Shown here one piece after another: positions 55,666 to 64,000 of a stretch of 64,000 nucleotides of DNA. The first letter of the stretch is position 1. Every line of letters starts with the position of its first letter. The position numbers and the translations under genes are program-made. The notes beneath the pieces were generated by a model, which saw only the letters and a list, made by a program, of their open reading frames with translations, was not told the origin of the DNA and searched no databases. Where the stretch lies: assembly GCF_900113525.1 (NCBI RefSeq), contig NZ_FOPP01000008.1, positions 124,001 to 188,000 on the forward strand, written 5' to 3'. Origin of the DNA: Pedobacter insulae (GTDB lineage: Bacteria > Bacteroidota > Bacteroidia > Sphingobacteriales > Sphingobacteriaceae).

Positions 55666-57984
55666 ATGAGTAAAAAAAATAGAAAACAGGACGCTTTAGA
55701 TTACCATTCACAAGGCCGGCCAGGTAAAATTGAGGTTGTACCTACTAAACCATATTCTTCGCAAAGAGACTTAACGTTAGCTTATTCACCAGGAGTTGCA
55801 GAGCCATGCTTAAAAATTGCCGAAAATAAAGATGATGTTTATAAGTACACTGCTAAAGGCAATTTAGTTGCCGTAATTAGCAATGGAACAGCAGTTTTGG
55901 GTTTAGGTGATATTGGTCCGGAAGCTGGAAAGCCCGTAATGGAAGGCAAGGGTTTGCTATTTAAAATATTTGCAGATATTGATGTTTTCGATCTTGAACT
56001 AGATACTAAAAATGTGGATGATTTTGTGAAAATCGTAAAAGCATTGGAGCCGACTTTCGGCGGGGTAAACCTAGAAGATATCAAAGCTCCTGAGTGCTTT
56101 GAAATTGAGCGCCGGTTAAAAGAGGAAATGAATATTCCGGTAATGCACGACGATCAGCATGGAACAGCAATTATTTCCGCTGCTGCATTACTGAATGCAT
56201 GTGATTTACAAAAGAAGAAAATAGATAAAGTAAAAATTGTAGTGAACGGCGCTGGTGCCGCTGCAATTTCTTGTTCTCGTCTCTATGTTTCGCTGGGAGC
56301 GAAAAGGGAGAATATAGTGATGTGCGATCGAAGCGGAGTAATTCGCAGCGATAGAACGAATTTAGATGCGATAAAGCAAGAGTTTGTAACTTCCAGAAAC
56401 TTGCATACATTAGAAGAAGCAATGAAAGATTCTGATGTCTTTATTGGTCTTTCATCGGCAGATTGCGTAACGGTTGATATGCTTAAATCGATGGCCAAGA
56501 ACCCAATTGTGTTTGCGATGGCTAATCCCAATCCCGAAATTGCATACGATTTAGCCATTAAATCCCGTAAGGATTTAATTATGGCAACCGGACGTTCTGA
56601 TTATCCAAACCAAGTGAATAATGTGCTTGGTTTTCCTTACATTTTTAGGGGTGCCCTGGACGTTAGAGCGACAAGCATTAATGAGGCGATGAAAATTGCA
56701 GCCGTGAGGGCAATTGCTGAACTAGCAAGAAAAACCGTTCCCGAAGCGGTAAATATGGCTTATAATGAGCGTAACATTAAGTTCGGTAAAGAATACATCA
56801 TTCCTAAGCCGATGGATTTCCGCTTAATGACTAATGTATCTATGGCGGTAGCTAAAGCTGCGATAGAATCAGGAGTAGCCCGTAAAACCATTACCGACTG
56901 GGATGCTTATGCAGAGGAGCTTAAACGCAGGCTTGGAATGGACGACTCTATTATGAGAGCCATTACAAACAAGGCTAAATCAGCGCCGAAACGTGTGGTG
57001 TTTGCCGAGGCAGATAATTATAAGATATTAAAAGCTGCTCAAATTGTTAAGGATGATAACATTGCTATCCCTATTTTATTGGGGAACAAGGAAATCATTC
57101 AGCAGATTATCGCAGAAAACGCATTGGATTTAGAAGGGGTTCAGATTATAGAGCCCGCTTTAGAGCCCGAGCGCATGAAACTATATGCCGAATCATTGTA
57201 TAAGAAAAGACAGCGAAGAGGGGTTACATTATTTGAGGCAAATAAATTGTTGAGAGATCGGAATTATTTCGGTGCTTCGATGGTAGAATTTGGTGAAGCT
57301 GACGCCATGATTTCTGGACTGACAAAAAATTATGTGTCGACCATTAAGCCGGCCTTGCAGATTATTGGTACGGAAAAAGGTGTAAATCGCGTGGCGGGGA
57401 TGTATATGATGATGACTGAAAAAGGACCTGTGTTTTTTGGCGATACTACTGTTAATGTAGATCCAACAGCACAAGAACTGGTGGATTTAACGCTATTATT
57501 AGAGAAGTCTGTTAGGAAGTTCAATATTCAGCCTAGGATAGCTTTATTATCTTATTCTAACTTTGGCTCAAATGAGGGCATCATTCCTGAAAAAGTTAGA
57601 GAAGCTGTTACGATTTTGCATGAAAAACATCCAAATGTGATTGTTGATGGCGATATGCAGGGCAATTTTGCGATGAACAATGCTTTATTAAAAGAGAATT
57701 TCCCTTTTAGTAGCCTAGCTGATGCACCAGCAAATACCCTTGTGTTTCCTAATCTGGAATCTGGTAACATAGCCTATAAACTTTTACAAGAATTGGGTGG
57801 AGCAGAAGCAGTAGGTCCGATCTTATTGGGTCTTAAGAAACCTGTTCATATTGTTCAATTAGGAAGTTCGGTTCGAGAAATCGTAAATATGGTTACTATT
57901 GCAGTATTGGATGTGCAAGGGAAAGAAGAAGAGGCAAATCCAACTAAAAGAAAAAGCATTTTAACTAGAATAGCAAAGAAATAA
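55666..57984 (+). CDS. maeB: NADP-dependent malic enzyme with phosphotransacetylase-like domain
   Basis: The 772-residue enzyme decarboxylates malate to pyruvate. The malic-enzyme half (about residues 1-420) has [27 protein letters not shown], the NADP fold [12 protein letters not shown] and MANPNPEI. The second half (about 430-772) is a phosphotransacetylase-like domain, probably regulatory (acetyl-CoA inhibition in E. coli MaeB). ATG at 55666 is preferred over the TTG at 55642. ruvA follows after 5 bp. Confidence 0.97.
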   Translation: MSKKNRKQDALDYHSQGRPGKIEVVPTKPYSSQRDLTLAYSPGVAEPCLKIAENKDDVYKYTAKGNLVAVISNGTAVLGLGDIGPEAGKPVMEGKGLLFKIFADIDVFDLELDTKNVDDFVKIVKALEPTFGGVNLEDIKAPECFEIERRLKEEMNIPVMHDDQHGTAIISAAALLNACDLQKKKIDKVKIVVNGAGAAAISCSRLYVSLGAKRENIVMCDRSGVIRSDRTNLDAIKQEFVTSRNLHTLEEAMKDSDVFIGLSSADCVTVDMLKSMAKNPIVFAMANPNPEIAYDLAIKSRKDLIMATGRSDYPNQVNNVLGFPYIFRGALDVRATSINEAMKIAAVRAIAELARKTVPEAVNMAYNERNIKFGKEYIIPKPMDFRLMTNVSMAVAKAAIESGVARKTITDWDAYAEELKRRLGMDDSIMRAITNKAKSAPKRVVFAEADNYKILKAAQIVKDDNIAIPILLGNKEIIQQIIAENALDLEGVQIIEPALEPERMKLYAESLYKKRQRRGVTLFEANKLLRDRNYFGASMVEFGEADAMISGLTKNYVSTIKPALQIIGTEKGVNRVAGMYMMMTEKGPVFFGDTTVNVDPTAQELVDLTLLLEKSVRKFNIQPRIALLSYSNFGSNEGIIPEKVREAVTILHEKHPNVIVDGDMQGNFAMNNALLKENFPFSSLADAPANTLVFPNLESGNIAYKLLQELGGAEAVGPILLGLKKPVHIVQLGSSVREIVNMVTIAVLDVQGKEEEANPTKRKSILTRIAKK

Positions 57985-57989
57985 ACGGT

Positions 57990-58574
57990 ATGTATGCATA
58001 TATTGATGGAAAACTAACATTTAAATGTCCTACCTATATTGTTATAGAAGCTGGCGGCGTTGGGTATCAAATTAATATATCGCTCAATACTTACTCGGCT
58101 TTAGCAAATACAGAACGTTGCAAAGTATATACTTGGCTACATGTAAAAGAAGACGCTCATACTTTATACGGCTTCGCCGATGAGGGCGAGCGACGACTTT
58201 TCCTGCATCTGATATCGGTTTCTGGTATCGGGCCTACAACCTGCAGAATGATGTTGTCATCTATAACACCTGTTGAGATACAAAATGCAATTATTAATGC
58301 AGATGTCGCTTTAATACAACGAATTAAGGGGATTGGGGCAAAGTCTGCACAACGAATTATACTTGAATTACAGGATAAGCTAAAAAAAGAAGGACCGGAT
58401 TCATTGATATCAATGCCGCTGCACAATACCGTGAGGAACGAAGCGTTATCTGCTTTAATTATGCTCGGATTTGGAAAGCAGGTTGCTGAAAAAGCAATCG
58501 ATAATGCTATTAAAAATGGCGGTGAGGATCTAACGGTCGAGCAAATGATTAAGGTTGCTTTAAAAAATTTATAA
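57990..58574 (+). CDS. ruvA: Holliday junction DNA helicase subunit RuvA
   Basis: The 194-residue protein binds Holliday junctions and recruits RuvB. Three domains are visible: the OB-fold N-terminus (YAYIDGKLTFKCPTYIVIEA), two HhH motifs (SVSGIGPTTCRMMLSS, IKGIGAKSAQRIILEL) and the RuvB-binding C-terminal helix (ALSALIMLGFGKQVAEKAI). It lies 5 bp after maeB and 11 bp before sprA. Confidence 0.98.
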   Translation: MYAYIDGKLTFKCPTYIVIEAGGVGYQINISLNTYSALANTERCKVYTWLHVKEDAHTLYGFADEGERRLFLHLISVSGIGPTTCRMMLSSITPVEIQNAIINADVALIQRIKGIGAKSAQRIILELQDKLKKEGPDSLISMPLHNTVRNEALSALIMLGFGKQVAEKAIDNAIKNGGEDLTVEQMIKVALKNL

Positions 58575-58585
58575 ACGAACCGCCT

Positions 58586-61500
58586 TTGAGAAATAAATTT
58601 ACGCTAATTGTTATTTTACTTTTAACTTTTGCTGGGAAATTTACTTTTTCACAAGTGAATCCGGTAAAGGAAGGTAGCGATACGCTTAAAAATTCATTCA
58701 ACTTAAAGGAAAAAAAACAGCTAGGACTTAGAAACTATGCTAATCCATTTTTGCAGCTTCCCAGCAATGTCAAGCGCGAGGTAACTTACGATGCAAAGAA
58801 TAAGCGTTATATTATTACCGAAAAAATCGGCGACAGGCTGTTTTCTACTCCCCAATATTTAACTATTTCGGAATATCTTCGTTTGGTAAATAGCGAGATC
58901 AAGCGTGAAAACTGGCGTATATTATCTAATAGCGAGATTGCGGAAGTAAGAAGAACGGGTATTATTCCGCCGGTAAAAATAAATAGCCGTGTATTTGAAA
59001 AGATATTTGGTGGGACAACCATTGATATCCAGCCGCGTGGTGAAGCAGATCTTACCTTTTTAGGGAGAATAAACAAGAACGAAAATCCGCTGTTTAACGA
59101 GCGTCAGCGGGTACAAAGTAATTTTGATTTCAATCAGCGCATACAGATGGATGTGGTAGGCAACATCGGTACGAAGATGAAAATCAAGATGAACTATAAC
59201 ACGGAAGCTCAATTTGATTTTGAAAACCAGATAAAACTTGATTATACTGGTGGGGCTGATGATATCATCAAGAAGATTGAAGCGGGAAACGTAAGCTTAC
59301 CACTCAATGGAACTCTGATCAATGGCACACAGTCTTTATTTGGTATTAAAACGCAGTTGCAATTTGGAAAATTAGATATTGCGACCGTTTTTAGTCAACA
59401 AAAATCCCAGTCTAGAGAACTGCAGATTAATAATGGAGCACAGCAGAATGAATTCTCCGTTAGCGGTTCTGACTACGAGGTTAGCAAGCACTACTTTTTA
59501 GCAAAATACTTTAGAGATAACTATAATAAAGCATTAAGTAATCCTCCCACAATTCTTTCTGGAGTGCTAATTACCAAGATAGAGGTGTGGATTACCAATA
59601 AAACAAGCAGTACGCAAGATTCGAGAGATGTACTCGGGTTGATAGATCTGGGCGAGAATACCCCATACAATGCAGCTCAAATTACTGGAGGAGGTTCAAC
59701 ATTACCATCGGCTTTTAGTAACCCCGGTTTTCCGCAACATTCCAATAACCTTTTGAGCAGGCTCCCGGCAAATGCTAGGTTAACCAACTCAAACGACGTT
59801 ATTAATTTTTTTCAGGCGAATGGTGGAACAGATAATTTTGCCAAGCTTACCTATGCCAGGAAATTAAATGAAAGAGAATACAATTATCAACCGCAATTGG
59901 GTTATATATCCTTGAACAATCCACTCAATTCAGATGAAGTACTAGCCGTTTCATTCCGCTATACCTACAACGGTGTGGAATATCAAGTAGGGGAATTTTC
60001 TACAGACGTGCCTTTTGATCAGGCAACGCCTAAGGTATTGTTCGCAAAATTGCTAAAGAATGAAACTACTAAAACGAATTTGCCTACCTGGGATCTGATG
60101 ATGAAAAACATTTATTCTATTAATGGATTTCAAATAAGTAATCAGAACTTCAAGTTGGATATTTATAGGATTGATGATAAAACAGGGGTAGAAATGCCCT
60201 TGATTAGGGAAGGGGTAAATACCATTGGCAAACAATTTATCGCTTTGACCAATCTTGATCAGCTTAACCAGCAAAAAGAACGTAAACCAGACGGGGTTTT
60301 CGATTTTGAAGCAGAGAATAAACCTTTCGTACAAAATAACAATTATAACAATCAAAATCAGTCAACCTTCCCGAACACCAATGGTGCAGGGTTAAGTAAC
60401 TTAGTAAATAATACCAATAATGGCTATGTTACGATTGATGCCTTAAATGGTAAACTTATTTTTCCGTTGGTAGAGCCGTTTGGGAAGGATTTACAGGCTA
60501 AGTTTAACTTACCGTCTGAGCAGGTGCTGGCCGATAAATATGGTTATCCGCAGCTTTATGATTCGGTAAAACTGGTAGCACAACAATTATTTAGCAACAA
60601 GGATTTATACAGGATCAAAGGTACTTATCAATCTGAAATTTCCTCCTCATTTCCCTTAAATGCGATTAATGTGACTGAAGGTTCTGTGAAAGTTTTTGCA
60701 GGCACCATTCCGCTGCAGGAGGGCGCCGACTTCACGGTAGACTATCAAGGTGGAACGGTAAACATTATCAATACCGCTTTGTTAACTTCAGGGCAACCTA
60801 TTCGGATTACTACAGAAAATACGGAGCTTTTTGGTTTACAGCAGCGCTCGTTATTTGGCACCCGATTAGATTATCGGGTAAATAACAAGCTTAATTTGGG
60901 AGGTACCTTTATGAACCTTACTGAAAAACCTTTAACTCAAAAAGTAAATTATTTAGAAGAACCCATTTCTAATTCGATATTGGGATTAGATATGAATTAT
61001 AGCTCACCTTCCAGGTATTTGACCAAGTTAGTTGATAAAATTCCTTTCATTTCTACCAAAGCACCATCTACGATAACTTTTACGGGCGAATATGCTAAGT
61101 TAATACCGGGGCATCCAAAAGCGATTAATGCAGCCGGTGAGCGTGGAGGGTCAAGTTATTTAGATGATTTTGAAGCTTCACGGTCAGTAATTGATCTAAA
61201 AGGGGCTATTCCATGGCAATTGTCGGGCACTCCTCAATTATTTTCTGAATCGCAATTGATAGATAATTTGGCCTATGGTTACAATAGGGCGAAAATTGCT
61301 TTTTATAATATAGACCCGACCTTTTACAGTAGGTCAGGAGGCTCTACCTTACCTTCCAGCCTAAGAAATAATAAAGTGGAATTATCTAATCACTATGTAA
61401 GGGAGATTATTGAGCAAGAAGTATTTCCTTACAAGGAGACGAGTACAGGTCAGTCTGTTTTACTGCCTACTCTAGATATTGCTTATTATCCAAACATCAG

Positions 61501-64000
61501 AGGACCTTACAATTATTCGCCAAATGGTTTTAATGCAAATGGGGCATTACTTAACCCTAGAAATCGATGGGGCGGTTTGATGAGGAAGATAGATGTGAAT
61601 GATTTTGAATCCCAGAATATCGAATACATTGAATTATGGGTAATGGATCCATTTATGTATAAGACCGCTTCGGCTGGTGGAGATTTATACTTCAACATTG
61701 GGAATATTACAGAGGATGTTTTAAAGGATGGCAGGAAGTCGCTGGAAAATGCGCTGCCAGCAAACGAGGATCCTACAAAATATGACGAGACAAACTGGGG
61801 TAGGGTGTCGAAATTGCAACCGGTTATCCAGGCTTTCGACAATGAACCGTCCGCACGTAAAGCGCAAGACGTTGGATTGGATGGTCTGTCGAATGGGAAT
61901 GAGAAAATTAAGTTCAATGCTTTAATCAATCAGATTAAAGTTCAGCTCAATCCAGATGCTGCACTAGCTTTCGAAAACGATCCATCATCTGACGATTATA
62001 CTTATTTTAGGGGTAATGCCTTAGATCAGATAAATGCTGGTATTTTGAAGCGTTATATGAATTATAATGGTCCAGAAGGAAATTCTAAAACTTCTCAGCA
62101 ATCACAGGATGAATTAGGTTTAGAAAATTCTGCTTCCACTTCGTTGCCTGATGGGGAGGACATTAACCGGGATAATAACATGACTCAGTCTGACGAGTAT
62201 TTTCAATATAAAATCTCTATGCGTCCCGGTGATTTAGTTGTTGGACAAAATTTTGTGACCGATAAGGTCGTTTCGCAGGTGAAGTTAGCTAACGGCCAGA
62301 CAAAAAGTTCAACATGGTATCAAATTCGTATTCCATTAGCAGAATATCAGCAAAAAGTTGGCGGCATCCAAGATTTTAAATCCATCCGTTTCTTTAGGAT
62401 GTTCTTAACCAATTTTGCAGATACAACTGTATTGAGGTTTGCTAAAATACAGTTAGTTAGAGGGGAATGGCGTAGGTATAATGCAAAGAATGAAAGCAAT
62501 CAGGTCATTGTAGACCCTTCACTTTTGCCTGCCAGTCCTGATAACTCAACCATTGAAGTGGCTACCGTAAATATTGAAGAGAACGGCAAAAGAACTCCGA
62601 TTCCATACGTGGTGCCTCCGGGAATTTTAAGGGAGCTCGATTTTACTAATTTTAGAGGAGATACACGTCAAAATGAACAATCCTTAGCTGTTATCGTTAA
62701 AAATTTAAGGGACGGTTATGGTCGTGCCGCTTTTAAAACAGCGATTAATGATTTTAGATCTTATAAGCGTCTCGAAATGTATGTGCATTTGGAAGCAATT
62801 GGGGGCGATGATTTAAGGGATGGAGAGCTAGCTGCATTTTTAAGAATTGGTACCGACAACCAGGATAACTATTACGAGTATAATATGCCTTTACGCGTTA
62901 CGTTGCCGGGTACTACGGATCCTCTGGCTATTTGGCCCGACGAGAATAGGATGGATATTCAGCTTGAACTGTTCCAAAAGGCAAAGGTCGCCAGGAATAA
63001 TGCGCGTACCAGCACTGGATTACCTTGGCCCATTAATGTTCCGTTTAACTATAGCGATGGAAGAAATACGATCATTGTAAAAGGGCAGCCAGACATGAGC
63101 AAGATTAGGGTGTATATGCTCGGGTTGAAAAATCCGTTGCGTAACCCAGCCTCGCCGGCGGGTGATGATGGTTTGGAAAAAAGAGCCCAAGCATGGTTTA
63201 ACGAATTGAGGTTAACGGAGTTTGATGAACGTGGAGGTTGGGCCGCTACTGCAAGAATGAATGCAAAGCTGGCAGATTTTGCCGACGTCAATATATCTGG
63301 AAGTAAATCGACTATTGGGTTTGGCTCCTTAGAAAAGAAGGTGAGTGAACGTAACAGGGCAGATAATACATTTTTTGATGTGTCTTCAAGTTTTGAATTG
63401 GGCAAGTTTCTACCGCAGAAATCGGGGATTAGAATCCCAATGTATGTAAGTTATTCGACGCAAGTACTTACCCCTCAATTTGACCCTCGCACACCAGATG
63501 TTGAGCTGAAGCAAGCGTTGGATGGTTCAAATAAGGCACAAAGAGACTCGATACTTAATTTCGCACAAGATTATACCACACGGAGTAGTATAAATTTTAC
63601 CAATGTACGTAAGGAAAGAGCGGTTACCGATACCAAATACAGGCTTTGGGATGTAGAGAATTTCAATGTTTCTTATGCACAGACTAAATTTGCTCATCGT
63701 GATTTTATCAATGAGCGTAGTCTGCAAGAAACCTATAGGGCATCATTGGGATATAATTATACAGGTACCCCAAGAAATTATCAACCATTTGATAAGCTAA
63801 TCAGATCTAATGCTCTTAAGCTATTGAAAGATTTTAACTTCAGTTTGTTACCAAGTTCGATCAATTTTAGGCTGGATATGGATCGTTTTTATTCAGAAAA
63901 TACTTTAAGGGATAATGATCCGAATAATTTCTTACCGATAAACACCACTTTTAACAAGAACTTCCTGATCTCGAGAATTTATGGGATTGCGTGGAATTTA
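58586..64000 (+). CDS. sprA: Type IX secretion translocon / gliding protein SprA, 3' end cut off
   Basis: The frame is open for 1805 codons to the window edge. SprA is a very large outer-membrane barrel, normally about 2300-2400 residues, that forms the T9SS channel. The start is TTG at 58586 with a signal peptide (LIVILLLTFAGKFTFSQ). The conserved N-terminal blocks LTFLGRINKNENPLFNERQR, VVGNIGTKMKIKMNYNTEAQ and the later GERGGSSYLDDFEAS mark it as SprA/Sov. Its ruvA neighbour is the usual one in Bacteroidota. No internal stop was found where the frame was checked, including at the edge. Confidence 0.95.
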   Translation, partial: MRNKFTLIVILLLTFAGKFTFSQVNPVKEGSDTLKNSFNLKEKKQLGLRNYANPFLQLPSNVKREVTYDAKNKRYIITEKIGDRLFSTPQYLTISEYLRLVNSEIKRENWRILSNSEIAEVRRTGIIPPVKINSRVFEKIFGGTTIDIQPRGEADLTFLGRINKNENPLFNERQRVQSNFDFNQRIQMDVVGNIGTKMKIKMNYNTEAQFDFENQIKLDYTGGADDIIKKIEAGNVSLPLNGTLINGTQSLFGIKTQLQFGKLDIATVFSQQKSQSRELQINNGAQQNEFSVSGSDYEVSKHYFLAKYFRDNYNKALSNPPTILSGVLITKIEVWITNKTSSTQDSRDVLGLIDLGENTPYNAAQITGGGSTLPSAFSNPGFPQHSNNLLSRLPANARLTNSNDVINFFQANGGTDNFAKLTYARKLNEREYNYQPQLGYISLNNPLNSDEVLAVSFRYTYNGVEYQVGEFSTDVPFDQATPKVLFAKLLKNETTKTNLPTWDLMMKNIYSINGFQISNQNFKLDIYRIDDKTGVEMPLIREGVNTIGKQFIALTNLDQLNQQKERKPDGVFDFEAENKPFVQNNNYNNQNQSTFPNTNGAGLSNLVNNTNNGYVTIDALNGKLIFPLVEPFGKDLQAKFNLPSEQVLADKYGYPQLYDSVKLVAQQLFSNKDLYRIKGTYQSEISSSFPLNAINVTEGSVKVFAGTIPLQEGADFTVDYQGGTVNIINTALLTSGQPIRITTENTELFGLQQRSLFGTRLDYRVNNKLNLGGTFMNLTEKPLTQKVNYLEEPISNSILGLDMNYSSPSRYLTKLVDKIPFISTKAPSTITFTGEYAKLIPGHPKAINAAGERGGSSYLDDFEASRSVIDLKGAIPWQLSGTPQLFSESQLIDNLAYGYNRAKIAFYNIDPTFYSRSGGSTLPSSLRNNKVELSNHYVREIIEQEVFPYKETSTGQSVLLPTLDIAYYPNIRGPYNYSPNGFNANGALLNPRNRWGGLMRKIDVNDFESQNIEYIELWVMDPFMYKTASAGGDLYFNIGNITEDVLKDGRKSLENALPANEDPTKYDETNWGRVSKLQPVIQAFDNEPSARKAQDVGLDGLSNGNEKIKFNALINQIKVQLNPDAALAFENDPSSDDYTYFRGNALDQINAGILKRYMNYNGPEGNSKTSQQSQDELGLENSASTSLPDGEDINRDNNMTQSDEYFQYKISMRPGDLVVGQNFVTDKVVSQVKLANGQTKSSTWYQIRIPLAEYQQKVGGIQDFKSIRFFRMFLTNFADTTVLRFAKIQLVRGEWRRYNAKNESNQVIVDPSLLPASPDNSTIEVATVNIEENGKRTPIPYVVPPGILRELDFTNFRGDTRQNEQSLAVIVKNLRDGYGRAAFKTAINDFRSYKRLEMYVHLEAIGGDDLRDGELAAFLRIGTDNQDNYYEYNMPLRVTLPGTTDPLAIWPDENRMDIQLELFQKAKVARNNARTSTGLPWPINVPFNYSDGRNTIIVKGQPDMSKIRVYMLGLKNPLRNPASPAGDDGLEKRAQAWFNELRLTEFDERGGWAATARMNAKLADFADVNISGSKSTIGFGSLEKKVSERNRADNTFFDVSSSFELGKFLPQKSGIRIPMYVSYSTQVLTPQFDPRTPDVELKQALDGSNKAQRDSILNFAQDYTTRSSINFTNVRKERAVTDTKYRLWDVENFNVSYAQTKFAHRDFINERSLQETYRASLGYNYTGTPRNYQPFDKLIRSNALKLLKDFNFSLLPSSINFRLDMDRFYSENTLRDNDPNNFLPINTTFNKNFLISRIYGIAWNL

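Overview
The window is AT-rich chromosomal DNA (roughly 39% G+C by eye) from a member of the Bacteroidota, most likely a Sphingobacteriaceae species close to Pedobacter. The evidence is a SecA of about 1100 residues with an insertion in its first nucleotide-binding domain and a SEC-C zinc tail, a ruvA-sprA pair (SprA is the type IX secretion outer-membrane translocon), DUF4292, DUF4251 and DUF5777 proteins, YceI, LytS/LytTR pairs, -7 promoter elements of the type TAnnTTTG, and few strong Shine-Dalgarno sites. No tRNA, rRNA, CRISPR array, prophage or intact insertion sequence was recognised. The species is inferred, not proven.

Layout. 1-0.9 kb: a BlaI-type repressor and the start of an M56 sensor protease (cut by the window edge). 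1.0-2.5 kb: a beta-CASP ribonuclease-like protein. 2.5-5.1 kb: a four-gene minus-strand sensory operon (Cys-rich protein, membrane protein, histidine kinase, LuxR-type regulator). 5.2-6.8 kb: a secreted M28 peptidase with a strong terminator. 7.0-10.9 kb: an ABC exporter led by a tiny membrane protein, divergent from a LytS/LytTR pair. 10.9-13.1 kb: a NUDIX / acyltransferase / TraB-GumN operon. 13.3-25.6 kb: secA, a SPOR protein, an M20 hydrolase, a serine hydrolase, an SGNH hydrolase, dnaG, yraN and a glutamine cyclotransferase. 25.6-29.9 kb: a DUF4251 protein, then an operon of ECF sigma factor, membrane-anchored beta-barrel protein, YceI, DUF5777 barrel and Rieske protein. 30-38.2 kb: pgi, an M20 hydrolase, a lipoprotein, prfB with a programmed +1 frameshift, an esterase, rlmN, a decayed toxin-antitoxin pair and rluF. 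38.3-45.5 kb: DinB and a WYL regulator, a striking 96-bp dyad of 11-bp repeats, a hybrid kinase convergent with a sigma-54 activator, a small secreted PepSY-like protein and an amidohydrolase. 45.5-58.6 kb: mainly housekeeping and envelope genes (nitronate monooxygenase, acylphosphatase, flippase, TPR, DUF4292, EnvC-like, two TatA, gatA, MltD-like transglycosylase, maeB, ruvA). 58.6 kb to the end: sprA, cut at its 3' end.

How the genes work together. Much of the window serves the envelope and secretion: SecA exports precursors, TatA-like proteins belong to the Tat pathway, SprA forms the type IX channel, and the EnvC-like protein, transglycosylase and SPOR protein deal with peptidoglycan. Four regulatory systems (NarL-type, LytS/LytTR, hybrid kinase with NtrC-type regulator, ECF sigma) sit beside likely targets. 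Two families of short palindromic repeats are scattered between genes. The observations most worth following are the ECF-sigma/Rieske operon, the 11-bp dyad array at 39681-39776 and the toxin-antitoxin remnant at 36781-37175.
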